Below are positions 40,201 to 49,616 of a stretch of 58,831 bases of DNA, piece after piece. The notes under the pieces are model-generated. The model was not told the origin of the DNA. It made no database searches and saw nothing but the letters and a program-made list of their open reading frames with translations. The position numbers and the translations under genes are program-made. How positions within the stretch are numbered: the first letter of the stretch is position 1; the number at the start of each line of letters is the position of its first letter. Origin of the DNA: Oscillospiraceae bacterium (GTDB lineage Bacteria > Bacillota > Clostridia > Oscillospirales > Acutalibacteraceae); contig JAQXZE010000031.1 of assembly GCA_029227055.1 (NCBI GenBank), positions 1-58,831 of the forward strand, written 5' to 3'.

Positions 40201-40985
40201 TGGAAAATCTTGAACTTTGCAAATTCAGAGAGCCTCTTATCTTTGATACACATTCTCATTATGACGATTCAAAGTTTGATAGTATCAGGGATGAGCTTTT
40301 GACAGCTCTTAAAGACTACGGTGTTTGCGGAATAATCACCTGCGGTTGTGATTTGCAGTCCTCCGAAAAGGCGCTTGACCTTGCCCACCGCTTCGATTAT
40401 ATTTATGCCGCTGTAGGTATTCACCCGAGTGAAATATCTAAGCCCTTTACCCTTGAGGAAATCGAGCAGTTAGCCTGCGACGAAAAATGTGTTGCAATAG
40501 GCGAAGTGGGGCTTGACTATTATTGGGAAAAAGAAAACCGAGAAGAGCAAATCGAAATTTTTGAAAAAATGATTTTTCTTTCAAAAAAATTGGATTTACC
40601 CATAATCGTTCACGACAGAGACGCTCACGCCGACACTCTCGAAATACTTAAAAAACACAAGCCAAAAGGTGTTGTTCACTGTTTTTCAGGTAGTGTAGAA
40701 ATGGCAGAGGAAATTTTAAAGCTCGGTATGTATATTGGCATCGGCGGTGTTGCAACCTTTAAAAATGCAAAAAAAATGCCCGATGTAATAAAAAGCATTC
40801 CGCTTGATAAAATTTTACTTGAAACCGATTGTCCCTATTTAGCTCCCGAACCCTTTAGAGGAAAACTTTGCCATTCGGCGATGATTGGCTTTACTGCTGA
40901 AAAGGTAGCAGAAATAAAGGAAATTGACACCTTAAAGCTATTAAACGAAACCCGAAAAAACACAAAAAATTTATTTGGCGTTTAG
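40200..40985 (+). CDS. TatD family metal-dependent hydrolase
   Basis: FDTHSHYDDSKFD; AVGIHPSE; AIGEVGLDYYW; VVHCFSGS; LLETDCPYLAPEPFRG. Confidence 0.95.
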   Translation: MENLELCKFREPLIFDTHSHYDDSKFDSIRDELLTALKDYGVCGIITCGCDLQSSEKALDLAHRFDYIYAAVGIHPSEISKPFTLEEIEQLACDEKCVAIGEVGLDYYWEKENREEQIEIFEKMIFLSKKLDLPIIVHDRDAHADTLEILKKHKPKGVVHCFSGSVEMAEEILKLGMYIGIGGVATFKNAKKMPDVIKSIPLDKILLETDCPYLAPEPFRGKLCHSAMIGFTAEKVAEIKEIDTLKLLNETRKNTKNLFGV

Positions 40986-40988
40986 AAT

Positions 40989-41034
40989 AAATCACCCACC
41001 GTTACAGATAATAATCTTGAAAGGTGGGTGATTT
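40989..41034 (+). promoter_or_regulatory. Hairpin between tatD and the N/Q-rich ORF; its 3' arm contains the ORF's SD
   Basis: 12-bp perfect arms AAATCACCCACC / GGTGGGTGATTT, then TTCGTG with the GTG start at 41038. Confidence 0.75.
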
Positions 41035-41037
41035 TTC

Positions 41038-41181
41038 GTGAACAACCAGAACAATCAAAACAAACAGAATAATCAGAACAACCAGAACAACAATCAGAAC
41101 AAAAATAATCAGAATAACCAGAACAAACAGAATAATCAAAATAAAAACGACCAGAACAGACGCAACGAGCAGAATTTCTGA
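41038..41181 (+). CDS. Asn/Gln-rich low-complexity micropeptide (47 aa)
   Basis: GTG start 8 nt after AAGGTGGGTG; translation MNNQNNQNKQNNQNNQNNNQNKNNQNNQNKQNNQNKNDQNRRNEQNF*, followed by a strong terminator. Confidence 0.65.
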   Translation: MNNQNNQNKQNNQNNQNNNQNKNNQNNQNKQNNQNKNDQNRRNEQNF

Positions 41182-41200
41182 TTATATTAAAATAAAAATA

Positions 41201-41227
41201 GAGGGGGCAGCAGCCTCCTCTTTTTTT
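41201..41227 (+). terminator. Rho-independent terminator after the N/Q-rich ORF
   Basis: GAGGGGGC-AGCA-GCCTCCTC then T7. Confidence 0.88.
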
Positions 41228-41235
41228 CTAAAAAA

Positions 41236-41261
41236 ATAACCGAGGATTTTTCCTCGGTTAT
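41236..41261 (-). terminator. Rho-independent terminator of rpsT
   Basis: ATAACCGAGGA-TTTT-TCCTCGGTTAT with a T-run on the minus strand. Confidence 0.85.
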
Positions 41262-41293
41262 GCAAGTATTACTTTTTAATTTTTAGTTTTCGT

Positions 41294-41554
41294 TTATGCG
41301 TTTGCATTTAAACGATTCATTAAGTTAGATTTCTTTCTTGCAGCGTTATTGGTATGGATGATACCCTTAACAGCAGCTTGGTCTATCTTTTTAACAGCAA
41401 CCTTTACTGCTTCGGCTGCTTCGGGAGCTTTAGCTTCAATAGCAGCATCAGCCTTTTTAATAGCAGTTCTTAAAGCGGAGCGGTAAGCCTTATTACGCTC
41501 ATAATTAGCCTTGCTAACAAGTACACGTTTCTTTGCAGATTTAATATTCGGCAT
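41294..41554 (-). CDS. rpsT: 30S ribosomal protein S20
   Basis: MPNIKSAKKRVLVSKANYERNKAYRSALRTAIKKAD; start trimmed. Confidence 0.97.
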   Translation of the reverse strand: MPNIKSAKKRVLVSKANYERNKAYRSALRTAIKKADAAIEAKAPEAAEAVKVAVKKIDQAAVKGIIHTNNAARKKSNLMNRLNANA

Positions 41555-41672
41555 ATTGCCACCTCCTCTTCTTTTACTCAAATGCATTATATATAATATC
41601 ACAGTGCAAATTAAATTGCAAGCATTTTTTTGGCAAATAGCTATTTATTTTATTTATAGTCTTTTAAAGGCT

Positions 41673-42695
41673 TTATTCTATTATAAGTTCCTTTACGGAA
41701 CGCATCTGATAATCAACATTTTTAAGCAGTTCTGACCGCCTCAAAGCCACCGCCGCACCCTTTACAACACTGTGGGTCGGGTCCTCAAGTAAATTAATCC
41801 TAAGACCTGTAAATTCGCTTATCTTTCTATCCATACCGTAAAGAAGCGAGCCGCCGCCCGTAAGATAAATTCCCTCTGCAGTTATATCGTTTATCATATC
41901 AGGGTCGGTTTTTGAAAGCACCGCACGAATTGCATTGCAAACGGCGGCTATCGGCTCTCGCATTGCTTCATATACTTCCTCTGCAGTTATCTCAAAACTC
42001 TCTGGAAGTCCCGTAAATACATTTCTGCCCTTTGCTACCATAGCAATTTCTACAGGACGCTCCACAGCGCTTCCGATTTCCTTTTTGATATTTTCCGCCA
42101 TTAGCGGCCCTATTTCTATATTGTACTCTTTTCTTATATAGCGAGTTATGGCGGCATCAAAGTCTAATGATGCGGTTTTATGGGAATCGCACACCGCAAT
42201 ACCCCCCATTGAAATGACCGCTATATCGGTAGTGCCTGCTCCTATATCTACAATAAGACTGCCCTTAGGCTTTGAAAAATCGAGGCCGAGCCCGAAAGCT
42301 ACCGCTAAGGGACCTTCTATAACGGTGATATTTCGTCCGCCTCCCGATTCCACAACATTAGCGAGGGAGTGGTGCTGAAGTTCGGTAAGACCTGCAGGAA
42401 GTGTTGCCATGATACGAGGCCTTACTATCTTACTGCCAAATGCCTCCTGCATATAGGTTTTAAGCATAGATTCTGCGATATCATAGTCGGCAATTACACC
42501 GTGTTCTATAGGCATAACACATTCAAGACTATCGGGTGTTCTGCCCATAGTCTGCTTCGCTTTTTCGCCGTAATAAACGGGTAGCCAGGTTTCACTGTCA
42601 ACCGTTACAACGCTCGGCAGTTCCAAAACCACCTTAGAACTCGAAAAGATTACGGTTTTTGATGTACCTAAGTCTATTCCTATTTCAGTTGCCAT
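41673..42695 (-). CDS. MreB/Mbl-like actin homologue (second paralogue)
   Basis: TEIGIDLGTSKTVIFSSSKVVLELPSVVTVD; VDIGAGTTDIAVISMGG; IYLTGGGSLLYGMDRKI. Confidence 0.92.
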   Translation of the reverse strand: MATEIGIDLGTSKTVIFSSSKVVLELPSVVTVDSETWLPVYYGEKAKQTMGRTPDSLECVMPIEHGVIADYDIAESMLKTYMQEAFGSKIVRPRIMATLPAGLTELQHHSLANVVESGGGRNITVIEGPLAVAFGLGLDFSKPKGSLIVDIGAGTTDIAVISMGGIAVCDSHKTASLDFDAAITRYIRKEYNIEIGPLMAENIKKEIGSAVERPVEIAMVAKGRNVFTGLPESFEITAEEVYEAMREPIAAVCNAIRAVLSKTDPDMINDITAEGIYLTGGGSLLYGMDRKISEFTGLRINLLEDPTHSVVKGAAVALRRSELLKNVDYQMRSVKELIIE

Positions 42696-42740
42696 TTAAT
42701 ATCACCACACTATACATTATATAATAACAAGGTTTCCTTT

Positions 42741-43541
42741 TCAATAAATATTATTTCCAAAATCAGAAAGGATTTTTTCAGCCTTTTTATCTGTCATAAC
42801 ATAATTTATCTTTTTTTGGCCCTTATTGCGATTTGAAATAACCGCCGTCACACAGTAAACCTCTTTAGCCCCTGCAAGAAGAAGTTGCCTTGAGCATTCG
42901 TCCAAGGTAGCACCGGTTGTTTTAATATCGTCAATAAGCAAAAGTGTTTTGCCTGATAAATCCGCCGAACACTTAGTATTATATCTGAATACTTTTCTAG
43001 CCCTTTTAAAGCGGTTTAGTTTATCACTTTTATGCTGAGCGCCAAAATGAAATTTTGCTAAAAGACTATCCTTTATAAGCGGAATATCTAAAAACTCAGC
43101 TACGCGTTTTGCCAAAACAAAGCTGTGATTAATACCACGCTTTAGGTAGCTTAGCCTTGAAGACGGAACATAAACCGCCGCATCAAAACGGACATCTCTT
43201 AATTCATTCGTAACCGTTCTTGCCATTTCCCTTGCAAAGAAAACCGAATAATGCGCCTTTGCATTCAGTTTAAAATCATAAATTCCCTTCTTTGCAAGTC
43301 CGCTATTAAAGAAGGGTGCTACCGCGCCTTTAAAATGATAAAGGTAATATTTGCAGTCACAGTCAGGCTTTTCAAGACCGCAAAAAAGGCACCGCTTTAG
43401 TGGGTCTACCCTCTCGATAAATCTTATACAATTATCGCAAAGCTCTTCTTCACCGTCTATAATTTCATTACAGCAAACACATTTACGGGGAAAGATAGCG
43501 TCTAAAAGAAAGTCTGCACTTCGTTTATATTTCTCGCTCAT
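42741..43541 (-). CDS. ComF family phosphoribosyltransferase-like protein
   Basis: Zn-finger CVCCNEIIDGEEELCDNC; PRT motif LLLIDDIKTTGATLDECSRQLL. Confidence 0.9.
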   Translation of the reverse strand: MSEKYKRSADFLLDAIFPRKCVCCNEIIDGEEELCDNCIRFIERVDPLKRCLFCGLEKPDCDCKYYLYHFKGAVAPFFNSGLAKKGIYDFKLNAKAHYSVFFAREMARTVTNELRDVRFDAAVYVPSSRLSYLKRGINHSFVLAKRVAEFLDIPLIKDSLLAKFHFGAQHKSDKLNRFKRARKVFRYNTKCSADLSGKTLLLIDDIKTTGATLDECSRQLLLAGAKEVYCVTAVISNRNKGQKKINYVMTDKKAEKILSDFGNNIY

Positions 43542-45744
43542 AATTCTTTTCTTCCAAAAAGGTTTTTAGCATTGTATATCTTAAAGTTTTTTTATTGTTT
43601 ATCTGCATTTCAAAAAAGTCAGACCGACTTCCCACAATTATAAGCAATTTTTTCGCACGCGTTACAGCGGTATAAAGCAGATTTCGGTATTTTAACTGAT
43701 GCACTACCTCAAAAAGCGGAAGAATTACACAGTCGTACTCGCTTCCCTGACTTTTATGAACAGTAACAGCATAGGCGAGCTCAATCTCACTTAAATTCTC
43801 GGTATAATATGTAGCCACCTTATCATCATACCTGATATTAACAATGCCTGCCCTAAGGTCAATTTTCTCAATAAAGCCAATATCTCCGTTAAAAACACCC
43901 GTACCGCTTTGTCCGTTATCGTCAACCCACGGCAAATCATAGTTGTTTTTGGTCTGCATAACCTTATCGCCGTTATACATAGAAAAGCCCTTATAATTAA
44001 TTCTTTGAGAGGTTTCTATGTTGGGATTAAGGGCGGCTTGAAGTACAGTGTTAAAGGTAGCAGTCCCTGTTTCAAACTTACGGGATGGGCAAAGCACCTG
44101 AATATCAGTTAAGGGATTAAAGCCGTATGCCTTTGGAAGCCGTTCTCTACAAAGCTCTCTTACCGTATCGCATATATCGTCTGCACTGAATTTATTTATA
44201 AAGAAAAAGTCCGAATCCTTTGCATCAAGATTAGGTTTATCGCCGTCTATAATAGCGTGGGCGTTTGTAATTATAAGGCTCTTGCCTGCCTGACGAAAAA
44301 CCTTTTTAAGCCTTATCGCAGGGAAAACTCCACTCGCAAGTATATCGCTTAAAATATTACCCGCCGATATACTCGGCAGCTGATCTGTATCGCCTACAAG
44401 GATAAGTCTGCAAGAGGGCTTAATAGCCCTTAAAAGACTTTCAAAAAGCAGTGCATCCACCATAGAGACTTCGTCTACCACAAGCACTTCACAGTCTAAC
44501 GGATTTCGCTCGTTTCTGCCGAATTTCTGCTTTTCGTTTTCGCCCCATTCGACCTCAAGCATACGGTGAATGGTCTTAGCAGGTCTGCCTGCAAGCTCAC
44601 TCATTCGCTTTGCGGCTCTGCCTGTGGGGGCGGCAAGCTCAATAACGCTTCCCCTATTCTCGAAAAGCTCTATTATTGCATTAAGGGTTGTAGTTTTTCC
44701 CGTTCCGGGACCGCCGGTTAAAATAAGTATTCCGTTATCAAACGCCTCTTTTATGGCGTTTCTTTGAAGCTCTTCAAATTTGATACCGAGTTTGTTTTCA
44801 ACCCTGTCAATCTCAAGGTCGGCAATTTTTATCATATTTGGGGCGGTTCTCTTAATTGAAGAAAGCCTTGCCGATATGTATTCTTCGGCACAGTAGTATT
44901 CACTGAGTGCTAAAAATTCTTCACCCTCTAATGTTACACGGCTTAACTGCATCAAACTTACAAGGGTTGATATTATATCGTTGATTACTTCAACACTTGC
45001 CCCTAAAAGACGGGCAGATACCTCTGCAAGCTTTACTCTTGGCAAACAGGTATGACCGTTTAAAAGGTTTTTCCTTAAAACATACATAATACCCGCCGAC
45101 AGCCTGTCCCCATTATCCTCGGCGATACCGAAGTTTTCAGCAATTTCCTCTGCCTTTTCAAAAGAGACACCTATATCCTCGCTACATAACACATAAGGAT
45201 TTTTCTTTATGATTTCTGTAGCATCTTCCTTTAAACTGCGGAAAATTTTAACCGAAAGCTCAGGTGATACATTAAAGGGAGAAAGCAAAAGCATAATATC
45301 TCTGACGCTATACTGCTTAGCATATTCTTCGCTTATCGCATAGGCTTTATCAATGCTTATTCCTTTAATAGATGCTAGCTCTGCAGGTTTGTTTTGTATG
45401 ATATCAAGCGACTGTTCACCAAATCTACTGACAATTTTGTTAGCGGTGCTCGGTCCTATCCCCTTTATAACCCCCGAAGATAAATACCTTAAAATCGCCG
45501 CCGTATTTTCAGGAGCAATTCTACTAAAAGAGGTAGCAGAAAACTGTTTTCCGTAAACTGTATGGAAAATATACTTGCCGAAAAACTCCGCCGATTCGCC
45601 TGTATGTAAAAAGGGCAGTATACCTACTACGGTTATATTTTCATTTTCAGTTTTCACATTACAAACTGTATATCCGTTAACATCATTTTGAAAGGTGATG
45701 TTTTCAACAGTTCCTCTTATAGATAAAATCTCGTTTTCCTCCAT
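43525..45744 (-). CDS. recD2: RecD2-type SF1B ATP-dependent DNA helicase
   Basis: Walker A LTGGPGTGKTTTLNAI; VDEVSMVDALLFESLL; VGDTDQLPSISAGN; AYAVTVHKSQGSEYD; N-terminal OB/HhH region. Confidence 0.95.
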   Translation of the reverse strand: MEENEILSIRGTVENITFQNDVNGYTVCNVKTENENITVVGILPFLHTGESAEFFGKYIFHTVYGKQFSATSFSRIAPENTAAILRYLSSGVIKGIGPSTANKIVSRFGEQSLDIIQNKPAELASIKGISIDKAYAISEEYAKQYSVRDIMLLLSPFNVSPELSVKIFRSLKEDATEIIKKNPYVLCSEDIGVSFEKAEEIAENFGIAEDNGDRLSAGIMYVLRKNLLNGHTCLPRVKLAEVSARLLGASVEVINDIISTLVSLMQLSRVTLEGEEFLALSEYYCAEEYISARLSSIKRTAPNMIKIADLEIDRVENKLGIKFEELQRNAIKEAFDNGILILTGGPGTGKTTTLNAIIELFENRGSVIELAAPTGRAAKRMSELAGRPAKTIHRMLEVEWGENEKQKFGRNERNPLDCEVLVVDEVSMVDALLFESLLRAIKPSCRLILVGDTDQLPSISAGNILSDILASGVFPAIRLKKVFRQAGKSLIITNAHAIIDGDKPNLDAKDSDFFFINKFSADDICDTVRELCRERLPKAYGFNPLTDIQVLCPSRKFETGTATFNTVLQAALNPNIETSQRINYKGFSMYNGDKVMQTKNNYDLPWVDDNGQSGTGVFNGDIGFIEKIDLRAGIVNIRYDDKVATYYTENLSEIELAYAVTVHKSQGSEYDCVILPLFEVVHQLKYRNLLYTAVTRAKKLLIIVGSRSDFFEMQINNKKTLRYTMLKTFLEEKNYEREI

Positions 45745-45767
45745 ATAACCGCCCCCTTTTTCTGATT

Positions 45768-46094
45768 TTAGTAGAAATCTTGCAGATTTTCTTTAGAACA
45801 CAAAAATATGCCCGACCGTTTGCAGTAATTTTGCGCCTCTGACATCTCCTCTAAAGACAAAGCATCAGATACCGCAATTATTCTGCTTGTAAAATCTTCT
45901 CCCTGCCATCTGCGTTGCTCATTTGCCTGCATTAGCTGAGATAAATACTTTTCGGGTTTTAAAAATATAAGGGTTATAAATTCAGGGTTCCCCGCCTTTG
46001 AAATTACCGCAAGGGTAATTATATGTATAAGCTCGCAAAGTCCCAAAATTAAAAGCATAAAGCCCAAAATTATAAATGTTGCTTCTATTATCAT
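45768..46094 (-). CDS. Hypothetical membrane protein (TM segment plus short soluble C-terminus)
   Basis: 108-aa ORF between recD2 and cdaR, SD GGTGGAG before ATG. Confidence 0.7.
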   Translation of the reverse strand: MIIEATFIILGFMLLILGLCELIHIITLAVISKAGNPEFITLIFLKPEKYLSQLMQANEQRRWQGEDFTSRIIAVSDALSLEEMSEAQNYCKRSGIFLCSKENLQDFY

Positions 46095-46095
46095 A

Positions 46096-46134
46096 GCACT
46101 CCACCTCGGTATATACTATGCCGAGATGGAGTGC
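46096..46134 (-). promoter_or_regulatory. Hairpin whose 3' arm contains the SD of the 45768-46094 gene
   Basis: 14-nt arms GCACTCCACCTCGG / CCGAGATGGAGTGC (one C-A mismatch), ATG immediately adjacent. Confidence 0.7.
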
Positions 46135-46167
46135 GTTGCTAACAAGGTGTTTTATAAAAATCCTCGT

Positions 46168-47442
46168 TTACTTAATTGTAACGGCAAGATTATAAGCTCC
46201 TACCTGCCAAATGTTTTTATAGGTTTTAGACTTTATCTGTACCTGTACGGTGTACTGTCCTTCTATACAATTAGAAAGGTCAACCACCGCATATAAATCG
46301 GACGCCTTTATTTTCTTGATATCGTCCTTCGGTCCGCAGATTTTAACATTTCTGATTGTTTTACTAGAGGTTGCAGTAGCAGACGCCTTAAGACCTTTGT
46401 ACTCAACCTTTGTTACGGTAAATGTCTTTTCAGAATAATTCGAGGTATCAATCTCAACCACAAAATATTCAATGTTATCAAGAAGCTTTACGCCGTCGGG
46501 AAGTACTGCCGAAACCTCAATCTTATTCGAATTTTTAGAAACTGCCGTAAAGTCTATCGGCGAAAGTGTAATCGCGGTCATTTTATCGATAACATCGGGC
46601 GGTCCTAAAACAGTAACTTTGCTATGGTTAATTTTATATTTTACATTTTTAAGACCTGACGGATTATTGCTGAAAGCAACCTTAACAGGCAAGGTTACCT
46701 GTTTTGAAATCGGTACAGAAACCTTTACAGAAGTGTTTGCCAACACAATATTGGTCATATCGATTTTTTTGCCGTCTTTATCGTAAATTACGATATCAGC
46801 ATTGTATGTCTGGGTGGTATCGAGAGTTTTATTAACCTCTGCAAAGGCAACCACACTCGAAATCTTTTCCATTACGCTTCTCGGTCCCTTAACGGTTATC
46901 ATTCCGTTTTCAAAGCCGTTTACAACGGGCGCCTCTGCTACGAGACCTTCCTTCGCAACAGCACCGACAACCTTTGCGGTAATGGGATATTCCTTTGTAT
47001 CGAAAAAGTCAAACTCAACCTCAATTTCCGATGGGTAAACACTAGCAAAGGTATAGCCCGATTTTCCGCTGTTTCTAGCGCCAACTACCTTTAACTTATA
47101 TTTTCCTGCACCGTTAACCTCACTGACATCAGCGTTTAAGATAAAATCTTCGGGTTTAAGGGCGCTTACTATATAGTTGGGTCCGCTTAATTTTACAGAA
47201 AACTTTTGCTCGGAAATGTTGTTTACTATGCCAAGACCAAGTCCCCCCGCAACACTGTTATCAAGAGATACATTAACCGAAATATTATTAAAGGTCTGCT
47301 CTCTTATGGGGTTTTGGTTTATCATTATAACAAGCCAAAGAATGAAGGATAAACCTATAGAAAAAGGAATGGTGAATTTTTTATTGTTAAGAAGGTCACG
47401 CAGTTTGATTTTATGAACTATATTAGATAAAAATTTATTCAT
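46168..47442 (-). CDS. cdaR: YbbR-domain protein CdaR (CdaA regulator)
   Basis: N-terminal TM IGLSFILWLVIMINQNP, repeated YbbR domains, overlaps cdaA; start trimmed. Confidence 0.9.
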   Translation of the reverse strand: MNKFLSNIVHKIKLRDLLNNKKFTIPFSIGLSFILWLVIMINQNPIREQTFNNISVNVSLDNSVAGGLGLGIVNNISEQKFSVKLSGPNYIVSALKPEDFILNADVSEVNGAGKYKLKVVGARNSGKSGYTFASVYPSEIEVEFDFFDTKEYPITAKVVGAVAKEGLVAEAPVVNGFENGMITVKGPRSVMEKISSVVAFAEVNKTLDTTQTYNADIVIYDKDGKKIDMTNIVLANTSVKVSVPISKQVTLPVKVAFSNNPSGLKNVKYKINHSKVTVLGPPDVIDKMTAITLSPIDFTAVSKNSNKIEVSAVLPDGVKLLDNIEYFVVEIDTSNYSEKTFTVTKVEYKGLKASATATSSKTIRNVKICGPKDDIKKIKASDLYAVVDLSNCIEGQYTVQVQIKSKTYKNIWQVGAYNLAVTIK

Positions 47443-48340
47443 CTGCCTTGCCCTCCCCATTCTTAGAATTTTTTATACTCTTAAGCGGGTTTATATACTT
47501 AAGGGCGGTTACTACTGTATTCTTCTTTGTGTTATCGGAAGTAAGAAGAAGTCTGCGAAGCTCAGCATTAGCAGACACAGGGTTGTAATTACGCTTAATT
47601 TCACCATTTTGCACTATAGAAATAATTCCTGTTTCTTCAGATACCACAAGTACTACCGCATCGGAATTTTCTGTCATACCGATAGCCGCTCTGTGACGGG
47701 TTCCAAGCTGCGAAGAAAAGTGGTGGCTTTGGGTTAGAGGCAAAATGCAGCCTGCCGCATAAAGTCTTCCCCCTCTTACAATAAGCGCGCCGTCATGAAG
47801 GGGAGATTTCGGGAAAAAGACATTTCCTACCATAGAAGCCGAAGGCTCTGCATTGATAAGTGTACCTGTATTTATGATTTCACCAAGCTGGGTTACACCC
47901 TCAAAAACTATAAGGGCACCGATTTTCTTTTCTTGCATAGTTGCTACCGCTTTGCAAACCTCATCAATACAAGTTGATAAAAGCTGTTCATCTTCAGGTA
48001 ACTGACCTGCGGCAAAACGGGTATGACCAACCTTTTCGAGAATTCTTCTAAGCTCAGGCTGGAATATTACGGCGAGGGCAATAACCGCAGAATCTACAAC
48101 TATCGAAAGAAGCCAACGCAAAACCGCAAGCTCCCACCACTTTGCTATTACATAAGCGCCGAGCAAGATTACGAGGCCCTTTACTAACTGACCGGCTCTT
48201 GTGTCTATCAAAAATTGGATAGCCTTAAAAATTATCCAAGCCATTATTAAAATATCCAAAATATCAAGAATTCGGATATGGGATATAGCATGAACCAATT
48301 GATTCCAAAAAGCATATATGCCATCGAACACAGCCGTCAT
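47435..48340 (-). CDS. cdaA: Diadenylate cyclase CdaA
   Basis: DAC motifs SPLHDGALIVRGGRLYAAGCILPL and GTRHRAAIG; three N-terminal TMs. Confidence 0.96.
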   Translation of the reverse strand: MTAVFDGIYAFWNQLVHAISHIRILDILDILIMAWIIFKAIQFLIDTRAGQLVKGLVILLGAYVIAKWWELAVLRWLLSIVVDSAVIALAVIFQPELRRILEKVGHTRFAAGQLPEDEQLLSTCIDEVCKAVATMQEKKIGALIVFEGVTQLGEIINTGTLINAEPSASMVGNVFFPKSPLHDGALIVRGGRLYAAGCILPLTQSHHFSSQLGTRHRAAIGMTENSDAVVLVVSEETGIISIVQNGEIKRNYNPVSANAELRRLLLTSDNTKKNTVVTALKYINPLKSIKNSKNGEGKADE

Positions 48341-48460
48341 ATCAAGTCCCCTTTTCCTTTATTTTAATTGCGTCTATACTTAAATATAGTTATATATACA
48401 TTTATATTATCATATCGGTAAAAATCATTCAATAGTTTTCTTTTAAAAATTTACACTTTT

Positions 48461-49597
48461 TTAATCTTTTCTTGTACGGCTTATCTTATCTATTACTTTC
48501 AGTGTAAAATCTATTTCCCCCGCCGTATTAAAAACAGACGGCGACAGCCTTACAGTACCGCTTTTAAGGGTTGAAATTGAGCTGTGAGCCAAGGGCGCAC
48601 AGTGAAGACCGCCCCTTGCGGCTATATTGTATCGGTTTAGCAAATCGGCAACCTCGGCACTGTTCATCTTTCCTAAATTAAAGGACACAACAGGCACAAA
48701 TTTCCCCTTTTCAAAACCATCAGTGTATAGCTTTGCAAGAGGGATTTTTGAAATGCCGTTATAAAGCCTTTTAGCTAGTGAAAATTCGTGATTGTAAATA
48801 TTCTTGACACCTTTGCGCTTTACAAAATCTATTCCGCCGCCAAGCCCCAAAATTCCGGGCAAATTTACCGTTCCGCTTTCAAAATCTTCGGGGATAGTGT
48901 TGCCGCTATCAAAGCTTTCTGAATTACTGCCTGTACCGCCCTCTAAAAGAGTATTTTCTATCCCCCGTCTTGCAATCAGTACACCTATTCCCATCGGTGC
49001 ATAAAGTCCCTTATGCCCTGCAACACAAAGATAATCGATATTCATTTTCTTCATATCGATTTCAATTACTCCTGAACCCTGAGCCGCATCAACGCCGAAT
49101 AAAATTCCGTGATTTTTTGCAATTTCTCCGATTTTTTCTATTGGCAGTATTCTGCCCGTAACATTTGATGCGGCAGTGCAAAAAACCATCTTGGTATTAG
49201 GCTTTATAAGTCTTTTAAAATTTTCAAGTGTCTCTTCATCGCTGTTAGAAACCTCTGCTATATCGTAATTTATCCCCGTTTTAACAAGCGGACGCATAAC
49301 GGCGTTATGCTCTAGTGAAGATACAATTATATGATCCGTTCTTTTCAAAACGCCCTTTAAAACGAAATTTACAGCAGCAGTGCAACCGCTAGTGAAAATC
49401 ACCTGTTCTGCACCCTCTGCCCCGAAAAAATCCGCCACCCTTTCCCTTACTCTGTAAATCGCCGTTGTAGCCTGCATTCCCTTTTTATGTCCGCTTCTGC
49501 CGGGATTTGCCGAAAGCTCATTAAGGGCTTTTTGGACCGCCAAAATCACCTCAGCAGGTTTTCTGCCTGTGGTAGCAGAATTATCTAAATATATCAT
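48461..49597 (-). CDS. Class V aminotransferase / cysteine desulfurase family protein
   Basis: MIYLDNSATTGRKP; VAGHKGLYAPMGIGVL; RGGLHCAPLAH. Confidence 0.92.
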   Translation of the reverse strand: MIYLDNSATTGRKPAEVILAVQKALNELSANPGRSGHKKGMQATTAIYRVRERVADFFGAEGAEQVIFTSGCTAAVNFVLKGVLKRTDHIIVSSLEHNAVMRPLVKTGINYDIAEVSNSDEETLENFKRLIKPNTKMVFCTAASNVTGRILPIEKIGEIAKNHGILFGVDAAQGSGVIEIDMKKMNIDYLCVAGHKGLYAPMGIGVLIARRGIENTLLEGGTGSNSESFDSGNTIPEDFESGTVNLPGILGLGGGIDFVKRKGVKNIYNHEFSLAKRLYNGISKIPLAKLYTDGFEKGKFVPVVSFNLGKMNSAEVADLLNRYNIAARGGLHCAPLAHSSISTLKSGTVRLSPSVFNTAGEIDFTLKVIDKISRTRKD

Positions 49598-49616
49598 AAT
49601 CGTTACCCCTTTATAT

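Noticed and set aside
41041-41178. CRISPR-like or tandem DNA repeat in the AACAACCAGAACAATCAG tract
   Set aside because: No constant repeat/spacer structure; the periodicity is codon-based (Asn/Gln/Lys) and the frame is open with SD and terminator.
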